DNA from: DASUFZ01 sp035541475
GTDB lineage: Bacteria; Myxococcota_A; UBA9160; SMWR01
Assembly (NCBI GenBank): GCA_035541475.1
Contig: DATKND010000182.1
Span: forward strand, 6,979 to 70,978
DNA: 64,000 nt
Direction of reading: 5' to 3'
The position numbers and the translations under genes were made by a program. Positions within the stretch are counted from its first letter, which is position 1. Each line of letters opens with the position of its first letter. The notes under the pieces were generated by a model that had not been told where the DNA came from, made no database searches, and saw only the letters and a list, made by a program, of their open reading frames with translations. Positions 43,377 to 52,928 of the stretch are shown here, in pieces.

Positions 43377-45794
43377 GTGTCCGTGCGGCCGCTCGTGCTT
43401 CTGCTGTTCTGTCTCGCCGCCTGTTCGCCTTCCGCGGAGGACGCACGCGCGCGAGCGCAGGCAGCGCTGGCGCGCGGCGATCGCAGGGAGGCGATCGAGG
43501 CGATCGGGGTGCTGGAGAGCGCGCAGCGCGACGCGCCCGAGGCGCGGCTCGAGCAGTCGGAGCTCTGGATCCGCGCGGGCGAGGCTCCGCGCGCCGTCTG
43601 GCGGCTCGAGCAGGCGGTCTCTCGTTTCCGCGACCGGTCCGATCTCCGCCTCGCGCTCGCGAACGCCGAGCAGCTCGTCGGCGATCCGGCCCGCGCCGCG
43701 GCGATCGCGCGCGAGATCCCCGCGAGCGCCGCGGAGCACCCCGAGGCTCTTCTCGTGAGCGCGCGCGCGCAGATCGCGCTCGGCGACCTCGACGCCGGGC
43801 TCGCGGCCTTCGAGCAGGCCGAGCGCGAGCGACCGGCCGACGCCGAGCTGCGCGTGCCGCGGATCGCGGCGCTGCTCGACGAGCGCCGTTACACCGAAGC
43901 ACGTGTCGCGCTCGAGGCGGCCTACGCGCGCTTCCCCGACGAAGCCTCTCGCGCGCCGCTGCGCGCGCAGGAGCTGCTGCTGCTCCAGGTCCGCGCGCAG
44001 GACGCGCTGCACCTGGCGCAGGGCGCGGCGCAGCGCGGTGACGCCGACGCCGCGTCTCGCGCGCAACAAGAGATCGACGAGTCGCTCGACGGACTCATCC
44101 GCCTCGCTCGGAGCGCCCCCGACGACGCCTCCATCTGGCAGGCGCTCACCTTGCTCGCGATTCCGGCCGGACGCGTCGAGCGGGCGGAGACCGCGCTGCG
44201 CGCGGCGCTGGCCGAGAACGCCGACCGAGCGCTGCTGCGGCCGCTGCTGGCGGCGCTGGCCGTCGCGAGAGGCGACGACGCCGGAGCCGAAGCGCTGCTC
44301 CGCGACGCGGTGCGCGCGGACACGGGCGGCGCGCGCGTCGCGCTGGTGCGATTCCTCGCCGCGCGCGGGCGATCGACCGATGCGATCGCGCTGCTCGAGG
44401 AGGGTCTCGCGCAGCAGCCTGACGACGCCGACCTCTGCTTCGCGCTGGCCGAGCTGCGCCTCGATGCCGGCGACGTGGACGAGTCCACCTACGCCGTATC
44501 GCGCTTCGAGCAGATCCGTCCGGGCACGCCGCAGGCCGCGCTGCTGCGCGCGCGCCTCGCGCTCGTGCGCGGCGATGCGTCGGGCGCGCGCGCGCAGCTC
44601 GAGCGCCTCGCGCCCGAGCTCGACACGGAAGCGACACAGTACTGGTTCGGCCGCGCGCTCGAAGAGACCGGCGATCCCGCCGGCGCGGCCCACCGCATGC
44701 GACTCGCGGCGGCGCGCGATCCGGCCGCGCCCGGCCCGTGGCTCGAGCTGCTGCGGCTCGCGCAGGCGCGTGGGGACTCGCGTGAGGCCGAGCCGTCCGC
44801 CGCCGGTGTCGTGCTGCGCGCGCCGCAGCTCGTCGCCGGCTGGCAGGGTCTCGTCGACGCGCTGATCGACGAAGAGCGCGCGGCCGACGCGCTCGCGACC
44901 GCGCAGCGCGCCGCCGCGCTCTTGCCGGATCGGGTCGAAACGTCGCTGCTCCTCGCGCGCGCGCTACGCGCCGGCGGTCGGACCGACGAGGCGCTGGCGC
45001 GCCTCGATGCGGCGTCGCAGCGCTTCGGCGAGAACCCGGACGTCGCCGCCGAGCGCGTGCTGGCGCTCGGCCTCGCGGGTCGCGTCGACGCGGCGCGCGA
45101 CGCGGCGAGTCGCGCGATCGCCGCGCGCGGCGACTCGGCCGCGCTGCACCATGCGCTCGCCGGCGTGCTCTTCCAGGCGGGACTCGGCGACGAAGGGTCG
45201 TCCGAGGTCGAGCGCGCGCTCGCGCTCGCGCCCGACGATCTGCGCCCGCTCGCGCTGCGCTGCGAGTTCTACGCTGCGACGAAACGCTTCGCGCCGGCCG
45301 CCGCCGACTGCGCGCGCTTCCTCGCGCGCCATCCCGATCATGCGCGGATCCAGTTCGCGCTCGGCGCCGCGCAGGCCGGCATGGGGCGCACGCTCGAGGC
45401 CGAGGCCAGCTACCGCCGCGCGGCAGCGCTCGACGCGAGTGCGGTCGCGCCGCGCAACAACCTGGCGCTGCTGCTCGCCGAGCGCGGAGATCTCGACGGC
45501 GCGCTCGCAGCGGCGCAGGAGGCCTTCGCGCAGGCGGGCGAGAGCCCCGAGGTGCTCGACACGCTCGGCTGGCTCTACCTCCAGAAGGGCCTCCGCGAGC
45601 GGGCCGTGTCCCTGCTCGAGGACGCCTACCGCCGCGCGCCCGACCAGGAGGGCGTCAGGCTCCACCTCTCGCAGGCCTATCGCGCGGCCGGTCGCGAGTC
45701 CGCAGCGCGCGCGCTGCGGGACGCGCACGACGGAAGTGAGAAGCCGCAACCGGAATCGAAGGCACAGCTCGATGCGGTGCTCGCTCGCCCTTAG
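43377..45794 (+). CDS. Large TPR lipoprotein (PrsT-like)
   Basis: The 805-residue product starts with a lipoprotein signal (MSVRPLVLLLFCLAACSPS; lipobox LAAC) and is then almost entirely tetratricopeptide helices. Repeat units such as ALVRFLAARGRSTDAIALLEEG, AEASYRRAAALDASAVAPRN and LALLLAERGDLDGALAAAQEA recur every 34 or so residues. Long TPR lipoproteins of this type occur with exopolysaccharide and PEP-CTERM export systems, which is the closest match I can offer. The GTG start is 82 bases from divergent nudC. It overlaps the next gene by 23 bases, implying linked function. Confidence 0.85.
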   Translation: MSVRPLVLLLFCLAACSPSAEDARARAQAALARGDRREAIEAIGVLESAQRDAPEARLEQSELWIRAGEAPRAVWRLEQAVSRFRDRSDLRLALANAEQLVGDPARAAAIAREIPASAAEHPEALLVSARAQIALGDLDAGLAAFEQAERERPADAELRVPRIAALLDERRYTEARVALEAAYARFPDEASRAPLRAQELLLLQVRAQDALHLAQGAAQRGDADAASRAQQEIDESLDGLIRLARSAPDDASIWQALTLLAIPAGRVERAETALRAALAENADRALLRPLLAALAVARGDDAGAEALLRDAVRADTGGARVALVRFLAARGRSTDAIALLEEGLAQQPDDADLCFALAELRLDAGDVDESTYAVSRFEQIRPGTPQAALLRARLALVRGDASGARAQLERLAPELDTEATQYWFGRALEETGDPAGAAHRMRLAAARDPAAPGPWLELLRLAQARGDSREAEPSAAGVVLRAPQLVAGWQGLVDALIDEERAADALATAQRAAALLPDRVETSLLLARALRAGGRTDEALARLDAASQRFGENPDVAAERVLALGLAGRVDAARDAASRAIAARGDSAALHHALAGVLFQAGLGDEGSSEVERALALAPDDLRPLALRCEFYAATKRFAPAAADCARFLARHPDHARIQFALGAAQAGMGRTLEAEASYRRAAALDASAVAPRNNLALLLAERGDLDGALAAAQEAFAQAGESPEVLDTLGWLYLQKGLRERAVSLLEDAYRRAPDQEGVRLHLSQAYRAAGRESAARALRDAHDGSEKPQPESKAQLDAVLARP

Positions 45795-47091
45795 TCTGCT
45801 GACGGCCGCGGCGCTCGTCGCCTGCGCGCGCCCCGTTCCGCGCGCCGAGATCCACGCGCGCCTCGCGTCGCAGCGGCGCCCGAACCTCGTGCTGATCGTC
45901 GTCGACACGCTGCGCGCGGACCGCACCACGCCCTACGGCTTCTCGCAGGATACGACGCCCGAGCTCGCACGCTGGGCCGCGCACGGCGTGCTCTTCGAGC
46001 GCGCGCAGGCGCAGTCGTCGTGGACGAAGATCTCGATGGCGTCGCTCTTGACCTCGCTGTGGCCGCACACGCACGCGATCCGCGACGTGCGCGACGGGCT
46101 CGGCGAGGACGTCACCACGCTCGCCGAGGCGCTGCGCGACGCCGGCTACCGTTGCTATGCGGTCCAGACGAACGGCTGGCTCGATCAGTCCTTCGGCTTC
46201 CAGCAGGGCTTCGAGCGCTACGTCTTCCCGGCCGGACGCGGCGCGCAGCTGCCGAAGGCCGGGATCTGGCCGCACGTCGACCGCGTCGTCGAGGAGAGCG
46301 AGCGGCTGCTCGCGGCGCACGACCGAAGCGGCCCCTTCTTCCTCTATCTCCACTTCATGGACGTACACGAGTACGCGGCGCCGCCGGAGTTCCAGCGCTT
46401 CGGCAGCGACGCGGCGGGCGCGTACCTGGCGGCGATCTCGTGGGTCGACGACGGCATCCGGCGCGTGCGCGAGGCGCTCGAGCGCGCCGACCTCGCGCGC
46501 AGCACCGCGATCGTCTTCGCGAGCGATCACGGCGAGAGCCTCGGCGAGCACGGCCTAACGGGCCACGCGCGCGATCTGCGCGCGCCGGTGCTGCACGTCC
46601 CGCTCGTCGTGCGCCTGCCCTTCGAGAGCGAGCCGGTGCGCGTCGCGGCGCAGGTGCGAAACCTAGACATCGCGCCGACCTTGCTCGCGCTCGCGGGCGT
46701 CGCCGTCCCGGCGGGCTTCGAGGGCGAATCGCTGCTCCCGCTGATCGACGACGTCGGCGACACGGCGTCGGATCGGCCGAGCTTCGCCGCGCTCGGGACG
46801 CCACTCTACCCTGACGCCGCGGAGCAAGCGGCGATCTCCGACGGAGGCTGGAGCTACGCGCGGCGCGTCGCGCCGGATCCGCGCGCCGGCGACGAGCAGC
46901 TCTTCGACCTCGCGGTCGACCCGGGTGAGAACGTCGACCTCGCCGCGCGCGAGCCCGACGCCGCCGCCCGCCTGCGCGCTCGCCTCGACGCCCACCTCGC
47001 GACGCCGCCGCGCGCCGGCGCGCGCGTGCAAGGCGTACACATCGACCCGTCGATCGCGGAGCGACTCCGCGCGATGGGCTATCTGCAATGA
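45772..47091 (+). CDS. Sulfatase-fold (alkaline-phosphatase superfamily) lipoprotein
   Basis: The 439-residue product has a lipobox (LVAC, Cys18) and a sulfatase-type core: PNLVLIVVDTLRADRTTPYG with the first metal Asp residues, then FASDHGESLGEHG with the second metal site. At the usual C/S-x-P-x-R nucleophile site it reads W-T85-K-I-S-M-A-SLLT, so formylglycine cannot form and Thr is the candidate nucleophile. Thr is used by LtaS and phosphoethanolamine transferases of the same superfamily, so a phosphoryl hydrolase or transferase is more likely than a sulfatase (inference). It overlaps the TPR lipoprotein gene. Confidence 0.87.
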   Translation: MRCSLALSLLTAAALVACARPVPRAEIHARLASQRRPNLVLIVVDTLRADRTTPYGFSQDTTPELARWAAHGVLFERAQAQSSWTKISMASLLTSLWPHTHAIRDVRDGLGEDVTTLAEALRDAGYRCYAVQTNGWLDQSFGFQQGFERYVFPAGRGAQLPKAGIWPHVDRVVEESERLLAAHDRSGPFFLYLHFMDVHEYAAPPEFQRFGSDAAGAYLAAISWVDDGIRRVREALERADLARSTAIVFASDHGESLGEHGLTGHARDLRAPVLHVPLVVRLPFESEPVRVAAQVRNLDIAPTLLALAGVAVPAGFEGESLLPLIDDVGDTASDRPSFAALGTPLYPDAAEQAAISDGGWSYARRVAPDPRAGDEQLFDLAVDPGENVDLAAREPDAAARLRARLDAHLATPPRAGARVQGVHIDPSIAERLRAMGYLQ

Positions 47092-47097
47092 GCCCGG

Positions 47098-49839
47098 TCA
47101 AAGAAGAGCGAGCGTCGCGGCTCTCACGCGCGCGGCGCGGTCCGACTCCGACTCCACCGCGACGCGCTCGTCCGGCTCGATGCGGAAGATCACCTGGCCC
47201 TTCTGCACCACCGCGCCGTCGCGGCCGTCCATCAGGCTCTCGAGCACGGTCCCCGAGAACGGGGCGAAGATCTTGTTGAACATCTTCATCACCTCGATGA
47301 TGAAGAGCGGCTGACCCGCCTCGAAGCGTCCGCCGACCTCGACGAGCACGCCCAGATGCGGCGCCTCGCGCGCGTAGAAGGTGCCGCCCATCGGTGTCAC
47401 GATCTCGTCGGCGCTCGCTACGGGCGGCGGCGCGAGCGCGCGCACGCGCTCCGCCATCGAATCCTTCTCCGTGAAGATCTCCGGGAAGAACGGCGCGAGG
47501 TCCTCGCCGACGCCGACGTCGAGGAAGCCCGAGCGCCGTCCGATGCGCGGCACGAGCAGCAGCAGCTCGAGCCCGAGCTGGAAGCCGCGGTGCGCGGCGA
47601 CGCAATCGCGCCACAGCGCGGCGTCGCCGCTGGTAAGCACGCGCGACGGCTTGCCCGCGAAGAGCGCGTCGAGCTCGGCGTGACTCTCGGCGCCCGTGCG
47701 CCGCTTCACCTCGGCGTAGAAGCCCTGCGCTCGTTCGAGCACGGCCTGGTCGTGGTCCCAGATCTTCTCCGAGGGCGGCGCGCCGGGGCGCTCCTCCATG
47801 TCGAGGAAGTGATAGAGCCGCTCGAGGAAGTGGATCGCGTTGGACTCGAAGCGCGGGGCGCCGCCCTCGAAGCGCCAGAGCGCGCCGTCGTAGCGGCCGA
47901 GGAAACCGGCGAGCAGATGCGGGCGGTGCAGTAGCGCGGCGAGCGGGCGCAGCAGCAAGGTCTCCTTGCTGGAGAGCACGTCGCGCGCCGACTCCTCGCG
48001 CTGGCGGCGCAGCAGCTCCGCGAAGGCGATCTCGAGGTCGAGGTCCGCCGAGAGCTGCGCGAGCGAGCCGACGGCCGCGAGGTAGGGCTGCATGAAGCGC
48101 GTCGACGGCTCGGCCATCACGCCCTTGCCGAGGAACCACTGCACGAGGCCGTAGTGGACCTCGTGGTTGGTGTGGAGATCCTCGCCGCGAAGCTCCATGC
48201 GCCGCAGGATCTCGGCCAGGCGCTCATAGTTCTCTCTTCGCGACGCGCCGTCGCAGAGCACGAGCGCGACGTTCGAGTCGTAGGCGCCGGCGAGGTTGTA
48301 GTAGATGAACGAGCCGGTGTCGGGGTTCGGCGCGCCGATGCCCTGGTCGAAGCGGATCTCGCCCGCGATCGGCGACGTCCAGCTGCGGATCAGACCGCCC
48401 GCGTGCGGTTGCAGCGCGGCGTTCGTCGCGTTGATGCGGACCTCGACGCCCGAGCGCGCGCGCGGCACGCGCGTCGGCCGCGGCAGCCGAGGTCCGTGCA
48501 CGCAGCAGAGCAACATCGCCTCGATCAGGCGCTCGACGCTGAAGAACTCGCCTGGCGCGTCGGGGTTCTCGAAGCGCAGTCGGTAGACGAGCTCGGTGAC
48601 GCCGTGCTCGACCTGGATGCGCGTGTTCATCTCCATGAAGAAGTGGGAGAAGCCCGACACGATGCACTCGAAGGTCGACACGGAGTCGAGGCCGGTGGCA
48701 GCGCCGAAGCGCTCGGCCTCGGCCTCCATGCGCGCCAAGGTGCCACGGTCTCCCTCCAGCACCTCGCGTGTGCGGCCCTTCGCCGCGCCGATCTCGACGT
48801 CGAGCAGCTCCTGCGTCAGCGACACCTCGAAGAGCTTCTGCTCGTGCATCTGCACCGAGCAGTCGCGCCCGCCGAGCGACAGACACCAGTCGCCGTTGCC
48901 GATCAGCTGGATCTCGTTGTGGCGCGTGCTCTCGATGTTCAGCTCGATCAGGAAGTTCCGGTTCGAGCCGGGCGCGAGCACCTTCGACTCGGCGAGCACG
49001 TCCATCACCGCGGGCGCGACCTCCTTCGGCCTCGCCACCACGCGCTGTCCCTTGCCGCCGCCGCCGCCGATGTGCTTGAAGCGGATGCGCTGACCGGGGT
49101 GCTGCGCCCAGATCTCGTCGCACACAGCCTCGGCCGCGGCCTGGAGCTCCGGAATCTCGACCAGCTCGACCGTCTTCGCGTAGCCCGCCTGCAGCAGCGC
49201 CTCGGCGTTCGACTCGACCGGCGCCTTCGGGTCGAAGTCGGCGCGCAGGCCGTGCTGCTTCGCCAGCGCCTCGAGGCCGGAGAGATCCTTCGCGCGCGCC
49301 AGCAGCGCGCGCGCGCTGAGATCGTCGACGCCGGGGATCACCGCGTTGCCGAGGCTGCGCGCCAGCTTCTTGGCCTCGTCCTTCGCGCCGGCGCGGCGCA
49401 CCACGCGCGACGAGGGCCCCACGAACGCCAGGCCCGCGCGCTCGATCGCCTCGATGAACTCGGCGTCCTCGGCCATGAAGCCGTAGCCCGCGAACACGTG
49501 CGTGTAGCCGTGGCGCGTCGCGATCTCGACGATCTCGCGGATCCGCTGCTGCTTCTCCTCCTGACCCGCGCCCATGTAGTCGGGCACGCGGTGCACGTTG
49601 TGCGGGAAGCGCAGGTTCCGGAGCTCCGGCGCCAGGCAGCGCGGGTAGACGACCGAGTCCTTCTCCGAGAGCAGCATTCCGTACTCGCGGATGCCGACCT
49701 CGTCGAAGACGTCGAATGCCTCCTTGCGGACCGGGCCGCGGCAGACGACCAGGCATTTCACGTCGGTGAGCGAGAAGGAGCGCAGCCACGGCGAGTCGCA
49801 CTCGTGGAAGCGGCGCGGGATGGAATCGCGATCCAGCAT
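47098..49839 (-). CDS. Biotin carboxylase fused to a C-terminal biotinyl domain (913 aa)
   Basis: The protein combines an unusual biotin carboxylase half (residues about 25-500) with a helical middle region and a C-terminal biotinyl domain. ATP-grasp features are present (HIGGGGGKGQRVV, NGDWCLSLGGRDCSVQ, FMEMNTRIQVEHGVTELV). The normal N-terminal ANRGEIA is VCRGPVRKEA. The biotinyl lysine is residue 852 in IEVMKMFNKI (Val for the usual Ala of AMKM). It probably supplies carboxybiotin to the carboxyltransferase gene five bases upstream. A separate canonical accC lies in the same cluster, so two carboxylase subunits coexist. Confidence 0.86.
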   Translation of the reverse strand: MLDRDSIPRRFHECDSPWLRSFSLTDVKCLVVCRGPVRKEAFDVFDEVGIREYGMLLSEKDSVVYPRCLAPELRNLRFPHNVHRVPDYMGAGQEEKQQRIREIVEIATRHGYTHVFAGYGFMAEDAEFIEAIERAGLAFVGPSSRVVRRAGAKDEAKKLARSLGNAVIPGVDDLSARALLARAKDLSGLEALAKQHGLRADFDPKAPVESNAEALLQAGYAKTVELVEIPELQAAAEAVCDEIWAQHPGQRIRFKHIGGGGGKGQRVVARPKEVAPAVMDVLAESKVLAPGSNRNFLIELNIESTRHNEIQLIGNGDWCLSLGGRDCSVQMHEQKLFEVSLTQELLDVEIGAAKGRTREVLEGDRGTLARMEAEAERFGAATGLDSVSTFECIVSGFSHFFMEMNTRIQVEHGVTELVYRLRFENPDAPGEFFSVERLIEAMLLCCVHGPRLPRPTRVPRARSGVEVRINATNAALQPHAGGLIRSWTSPIAGEIRFDQGIGAPNPDTGSFIYYNLAGAYDSNVALVLCDGASRRENYERLAEILRRMELRGEDLHTNHEVHYGLVQWFLGKGVMAEPSTRFMQPYLAAVGSLAQLSADLDLEIAFAELLRRQREESARDVLSSKETLLLRPLAALLHRPHLLAGFLGRYDGALWRFEGGAPRFESNAIHFLERLYHFLDMEERPGAPPSEKIWDHDQAVLERAQGFYAEVKRRTGAESHAELDALFAGKPSRVLTSGDAALWRDCVAAHRGFQLGLELLLLVPRIGRRSGFLDVGVGEDLAPFFPEIFTEKDSMAERVRALAPPPVASADEIVTPMGGTFYAREAPHLGVLVEVGGRFEAGQPLFIIEVMKMFNKIFAPFSGTVLESLMDGRDGAVVQKGQVIFRIEPDERVAVESESDRAARVRAATLALL

Positions 49840-49844
49840 GCCGG

Positions 49845-51500
49845 CTACTCGAACTCGCGCTGCGGCCCGCCCATCGGCGAGGGCGTGTAGGTGCGCATCA
49901 GGAAGTCGAGGTTCTCGGCGAGCACGCGGCGGCTGGTGCCCGGCATCACGATGCGCGAGACCGAGCCGAGCGAGAGCGCCTCCTTCGGATTCATCAGCTC
50001 GCGCTCGTAGCGCTCGCGCAGCTGCGCGAGGCGCTCGTCGCGCTTGCGCACGGCGACCGCGTCGGGGACGCCCTCCGCGATCGCGCGCTGGAACTCGCTA
50101 TGCGCCTCGCGCATCTCGTTCTTGTACATGAACTCGACGCCGCCGCCGGGGCCCATCACGGCGATGCGCGCCTGCGGCATCGCGAAGACCATGTCGGCGC
50201 CGACGTAGTGCGAGTTGTAGGCCGCGTAGGCGCCGCCGAAGGCGTTGCGGATGATCAGCGTGATGCGCGGCACGCGCAGGTCGATGATCGAGTCGAGCAG
50301 GCGGCGGCCCTCGAGGATGATGCCGCGCGACTCCTGCTCGGTGCCCGGCAGGAATCCCGTCACGTCCTCGAGGAAGATCATCGGGATGTTGTAGAGGTTG
50401 CAGAAGCGGATGAAGCGCGTGGCCTTGCGCGCGGCGTCGACGTCGATCTGTCCCGAAGCCACCGCCGAGTTGTTGGCGACGAAGCCGACGACCCAGCCGC
50501 CGATGCGCCCGAAGGCGGTGACCATGTTGCGGGCGCGCGCCGGCTGGAGCTCGAAGTACTCGCCGTGGTCGCAGATCTGCTGGATGAACAGCGTGATCTC
50601 GAGCGGCGTGCTCATGCCGGCCGCCTGCGAGAAGGTGCGGCGGAAGAGGATGTCCTCCTCGACCGTGAAGCGGTCGATCGGGTCCGACGTCTTCACGAAC
50701 GGCGCGAGCGTGCGGTGGTTGTCCGGCAGATAGCCGAGCAGGCGGATCGCGGTCCGCAGCGACGCGAGCTCGTCGGCGGTGGTGAGGTCGCAGACGCCGT
50801 TCATCCCGTGGACGCCGGGACCGCCGAGGTCGTCGGCGCTCACGTCCTCGCCGAGCGCGCTCTTCACGACACCGGGCCCCGTCAGCCCGATGAAGGTGTC
50901 GTCGCACTGGATCATGAAGGAGCCCTGGCGCGGCAGGTACGCGCCGCCGCCCGCGTTGTAGCCGAACATCAGGCTGATGCTCGGCACGACGCCGCTGATC
51001 TTTCGCAGCGCGCAGAAGGCCTCGCTGTAGCCGTCGAGACCGCCGACGCCGGCCGGCACGAACGCGCCTGCCGAGTCGTTCATCCCGATCAGCGGGATGC
51101 CGCGCTCGGCCGCCATGTAGATCAGGCGCGCGAGCTTCGCCCCGTTGGTCGCGTCCATCGAGCCGGCGCGCAGGGTGAAGTCGTGGCCGTAGACCGCGAC
51201 GTCGCGGCCTTGGATGGAGAGGATCCCGGTCACGATCGACGCGCCGTCGAGACCCTTGCCCCAGTTCTGCCACAGGAGGTTCGGCTCGCGCTGCGTCAGC
51301 ACGCGGATGCGCTCGAACACGGTCATGCGGCCCTTGGCGTGCTGGACCCGCACGCGCTCGGGACCGCCGCCCTGCGCCGGCCTTTCGAGCAGCTCGCGGC
51401 CGAGCTCGAGCGCCGCGTCATAGGCGCCGGGATGGTTCCGCGACGCAGCCGCCGATCGCCGGAAGGGATCGTCGAGCGAGTAGGGCGGCGACGCGTCCAT
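49845..51500 (-). CDS. Acyl-CoA carboxylase, carboxyltransferase subunit
   Basis: From 51500 the product is 551 residues of the acyl-CoA carboxylase beta family (as in propionyl- or methylcrotonyl-CoA carboxylases): KGRMTVFERIRVL, DFTLRAGSMDATNGAKLARL, GYNAGGGAYLPRQGSF, then in the second crotonase-like half EDVTGFLPGTEQESRGII and RNAFGGAYAAYNS. The two oxyanion glycine pairs are visible. GGAAGGACCC directly before the ATG at 51500 supports this start. An in-frame ATG at 51572 overlaps the accC stop as ATGA and is the alternative. The acyl-CoA substrate cannot be read from sequence. Confidence 0.9.
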   Translation of the reverse strand: MDASPPYSLDDPFRRSAAASRNHPGAYDAALELGRELLERPAQGGGPERVRVQHAKGRMTVFERIRVLTQREPNLLWQNWGKGLDGASIVTGILSIQGRDVAVYGHDFTLRAGSMDATNGAKLARLIYMAAERGIPLIGMNDSAGAFVPAGVGGLDGYSEAFCALRKISGVVPSISLMFGYNAGGGAYLPRQGSFMIQCDDTFIGLTGPGVVKSALGEDVSADDLGGPGVHGMNGVCDLTTADELASLRTAIRLLGYLPDNHRTLAPFVKTSDPIDRFTVEEDILFRRTFSQAAGMSTPLEITLFIQQICDHGEYFELQPARARNMVTAFGRIGGWVVGFVANNSAVASGQIDVDAARKATRFIRFCNLYNIPMIFLEDVTGFLPGTEQESRGIILEGRRLLDSIIDLRVPRITLIIRNAFGGAYAAYNSHYVGADMVFAMPQARIAVMGPGGGVEFMYKNEMREAHSEFQRAIAEGVPDAVAVRKRDERLAQLRERYERELMNPKEALSLGSVSRIVMPGTSRRVLAENLDFLMRTYTPSPMGGPQREFE

Positions 51501-51568
51501 GGGTCCTTCCGAGGGCCGGGCGGGCATCTGGTTAGCATAGATCGGCAGGTCGGGGCCTTTTCCGCGCG

Positions 51569-52924
51569 TCATGCCGGTTCGGTCCTGGCTTGCAGATGCT
51601 GCTCGATGAAGCCCGTGTCGTAGCGGCCTTCCAGGAAGACGGGATGGCGCACCACGCGACGGTGGAAGGACAGCGTGCTGCGGACGCCCTCGAGCGCGAA
51701 CTCGTCGAGCGCGGCGCGCAGCCGCGAGATCGCCTCGGGGCGATCGTTGCCCCAGGCGGTCAGCTTGGCGAGCAGCGGGTCGTAGTGCGTCGTGACCGCG
51801 TCACCGACCTCGACGCCAGCATCGATCCGCACGCCGAATCCGCCTGGCGGCCGCCAGCGCTCGATGCGCCCGGGCGACGGCAGGAAGTTGCGGTCGGGGT
51901 CCTCGGCGTAGATGCGGACCTCGATCGCGTGGCCGCGCATCGCGACATCCTGCTGCGAGAGCGAGAGCGGCTCGCCAGCGGCGATGCGGATCTGCGCCTT
52001 CACGAGATCGAGGCCGGTGATCGCCTCCGTCACGGGATGCTCGACCTGGATGCGCGTGTTCATCTCGAGGAAGTAGAAGTGCCCACTCGCGTCGAGCAGG
52101 AACTCGACCGTGCCGGCGCCCTCGTAGCCGACCGCGCGCGCCGCCGCGACGGCCGCCGCGCCGAGCCGCTCGCGCATCGACGCGTCGATCCGCGCCGGCG
52201 CCTCCTCGATCAGCTTCTGGTGTCGGCGCTGGATCGAGCACTCGCGCTCGAAGCAGTGCACCACGTGGCCGCGCGAGTCGGCGAGCACCTGCACCTCCAC
52301 GTGACGCGGGCCGTCGACGAGCTTCTCGAGGTAGAGCGTCCCGTCGCCGAAGGCGCGCTGCGCCTCGCCGCGCCCGCGCTCGAGCGCGTCGGCGAGCTTC
52401 GATTCCTCGCGCACGATCCGCATGCCGCGACCGCCGCCGCCCGCGCTCGCCTTGACGATCACCGGGAAGCCGCCGAGCGCGCGCGCGGCCTCGAGCGCCT
52501 CGCCAGCGCTGGCGACGGCCTCGCTCCCGGGCACGACCGACACACCCGCGCGCGCCATGATGCGACGCGAGCCGAGCTTCGAGCCCATCGCGCGGATGAC
52601 GTCGCCGGTCGGCCCCACGAAGCGGATGCCGCGCGCCTTGCACAGATCCGCGAAGGCGCCGTTCTCGGCCAGGAAGCCGTAGCCCGGGTGGATCGCGTCG
52701 GCGCCGATCGACTCCGCGACCCCGACGATGCGCTCCGCCGCGAGATACGACTCGCGCGCGGGCGCCGGTCCGCAGACGTGAACCTCGTCGGCCAGCCGGG
52801 CGTGGAAGGCGTCGCGGTCCGCCTCGGACGCGATCGCCGCGGTCGGGATGCCGAGCTCACGTCCGGCGCGGAGCACGCGCGCGGCGATCTCGCCGCGGTT
52901 CGCGACCAGCAGCTTGCGGAACAA
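51569..52924 (-). CDS. accC: Biotin carboxylase (AccC-type)
   Basis: The 451-residue product is a stand-alone biotin carboxylase: MFRKLLVANRGEIAARVLRA at the start, AIHPGYGFLAEN, the Gly-rich ATP loop KASAGGGGRGMRIV, HVEVQVLAD, ERECSIQRRHQKLIEEAPA and the active-site FLEMNTRIQVEHPVTE. It carboxylates biotin carried on a separate or fused carrier domain. No free BCCP gene is nearby; the biotinyl domain of the 913-residue neighbour is a candidate partner. It follows maeB by four bases. Confidence 0.94.
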   Translation of the reverse strand: MFRKLLVANRGEIAARVLRAGRELGIPTAAIASEADRDAFHARLADEVHVCGPAPARESYLAAERIVGVAESIGADAIHPGYGFLAENGAFADLCKARGIRFVGPTGDVIRAMGSKLGSRRIMARAGVSVVPGSEAVASAGEALEAARALGGFPVIVKASAGGGGRGMRIVREESKLADALERGRGEAQRAFGDGTLYLEKLVDGPRHVEVQVLADSRGHVVHCFERECSIQRRHQKLIEEAPARIDASMRERLGAAAVAAARAVGYEGAGTVEFLLDASGHFYFLEMNTRIQVEHPVTEAITGLDLVKAQIRIAAGEPLSLSQQDVAMRGHAIEVRIYAEDPDRNFLPSPGRIERWRPPGGFGVRIDAGVEVGDAVTTHYDPLLAKLTAWGNDRPEAISRLRAALDEFALEGVRSTLSFHRRVVRHPVFLEGRYDTGFIEQHLQARTEPA

Positions 52925-52928
52925 GAAG

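Noticed and set aside
41904..44693. A 929-codon open frame opposite tatC, nudC and the TPR gene, and similar very long frames elsewhere (for example 56281-59736 in another frame).
   Set aside because: Very GC-rich coding DNA leaves stop-free shadow frames. These translate to Arg/Ala-rich low-complexity sequence with no motifs, while the real genes occupy the other frame or strand.
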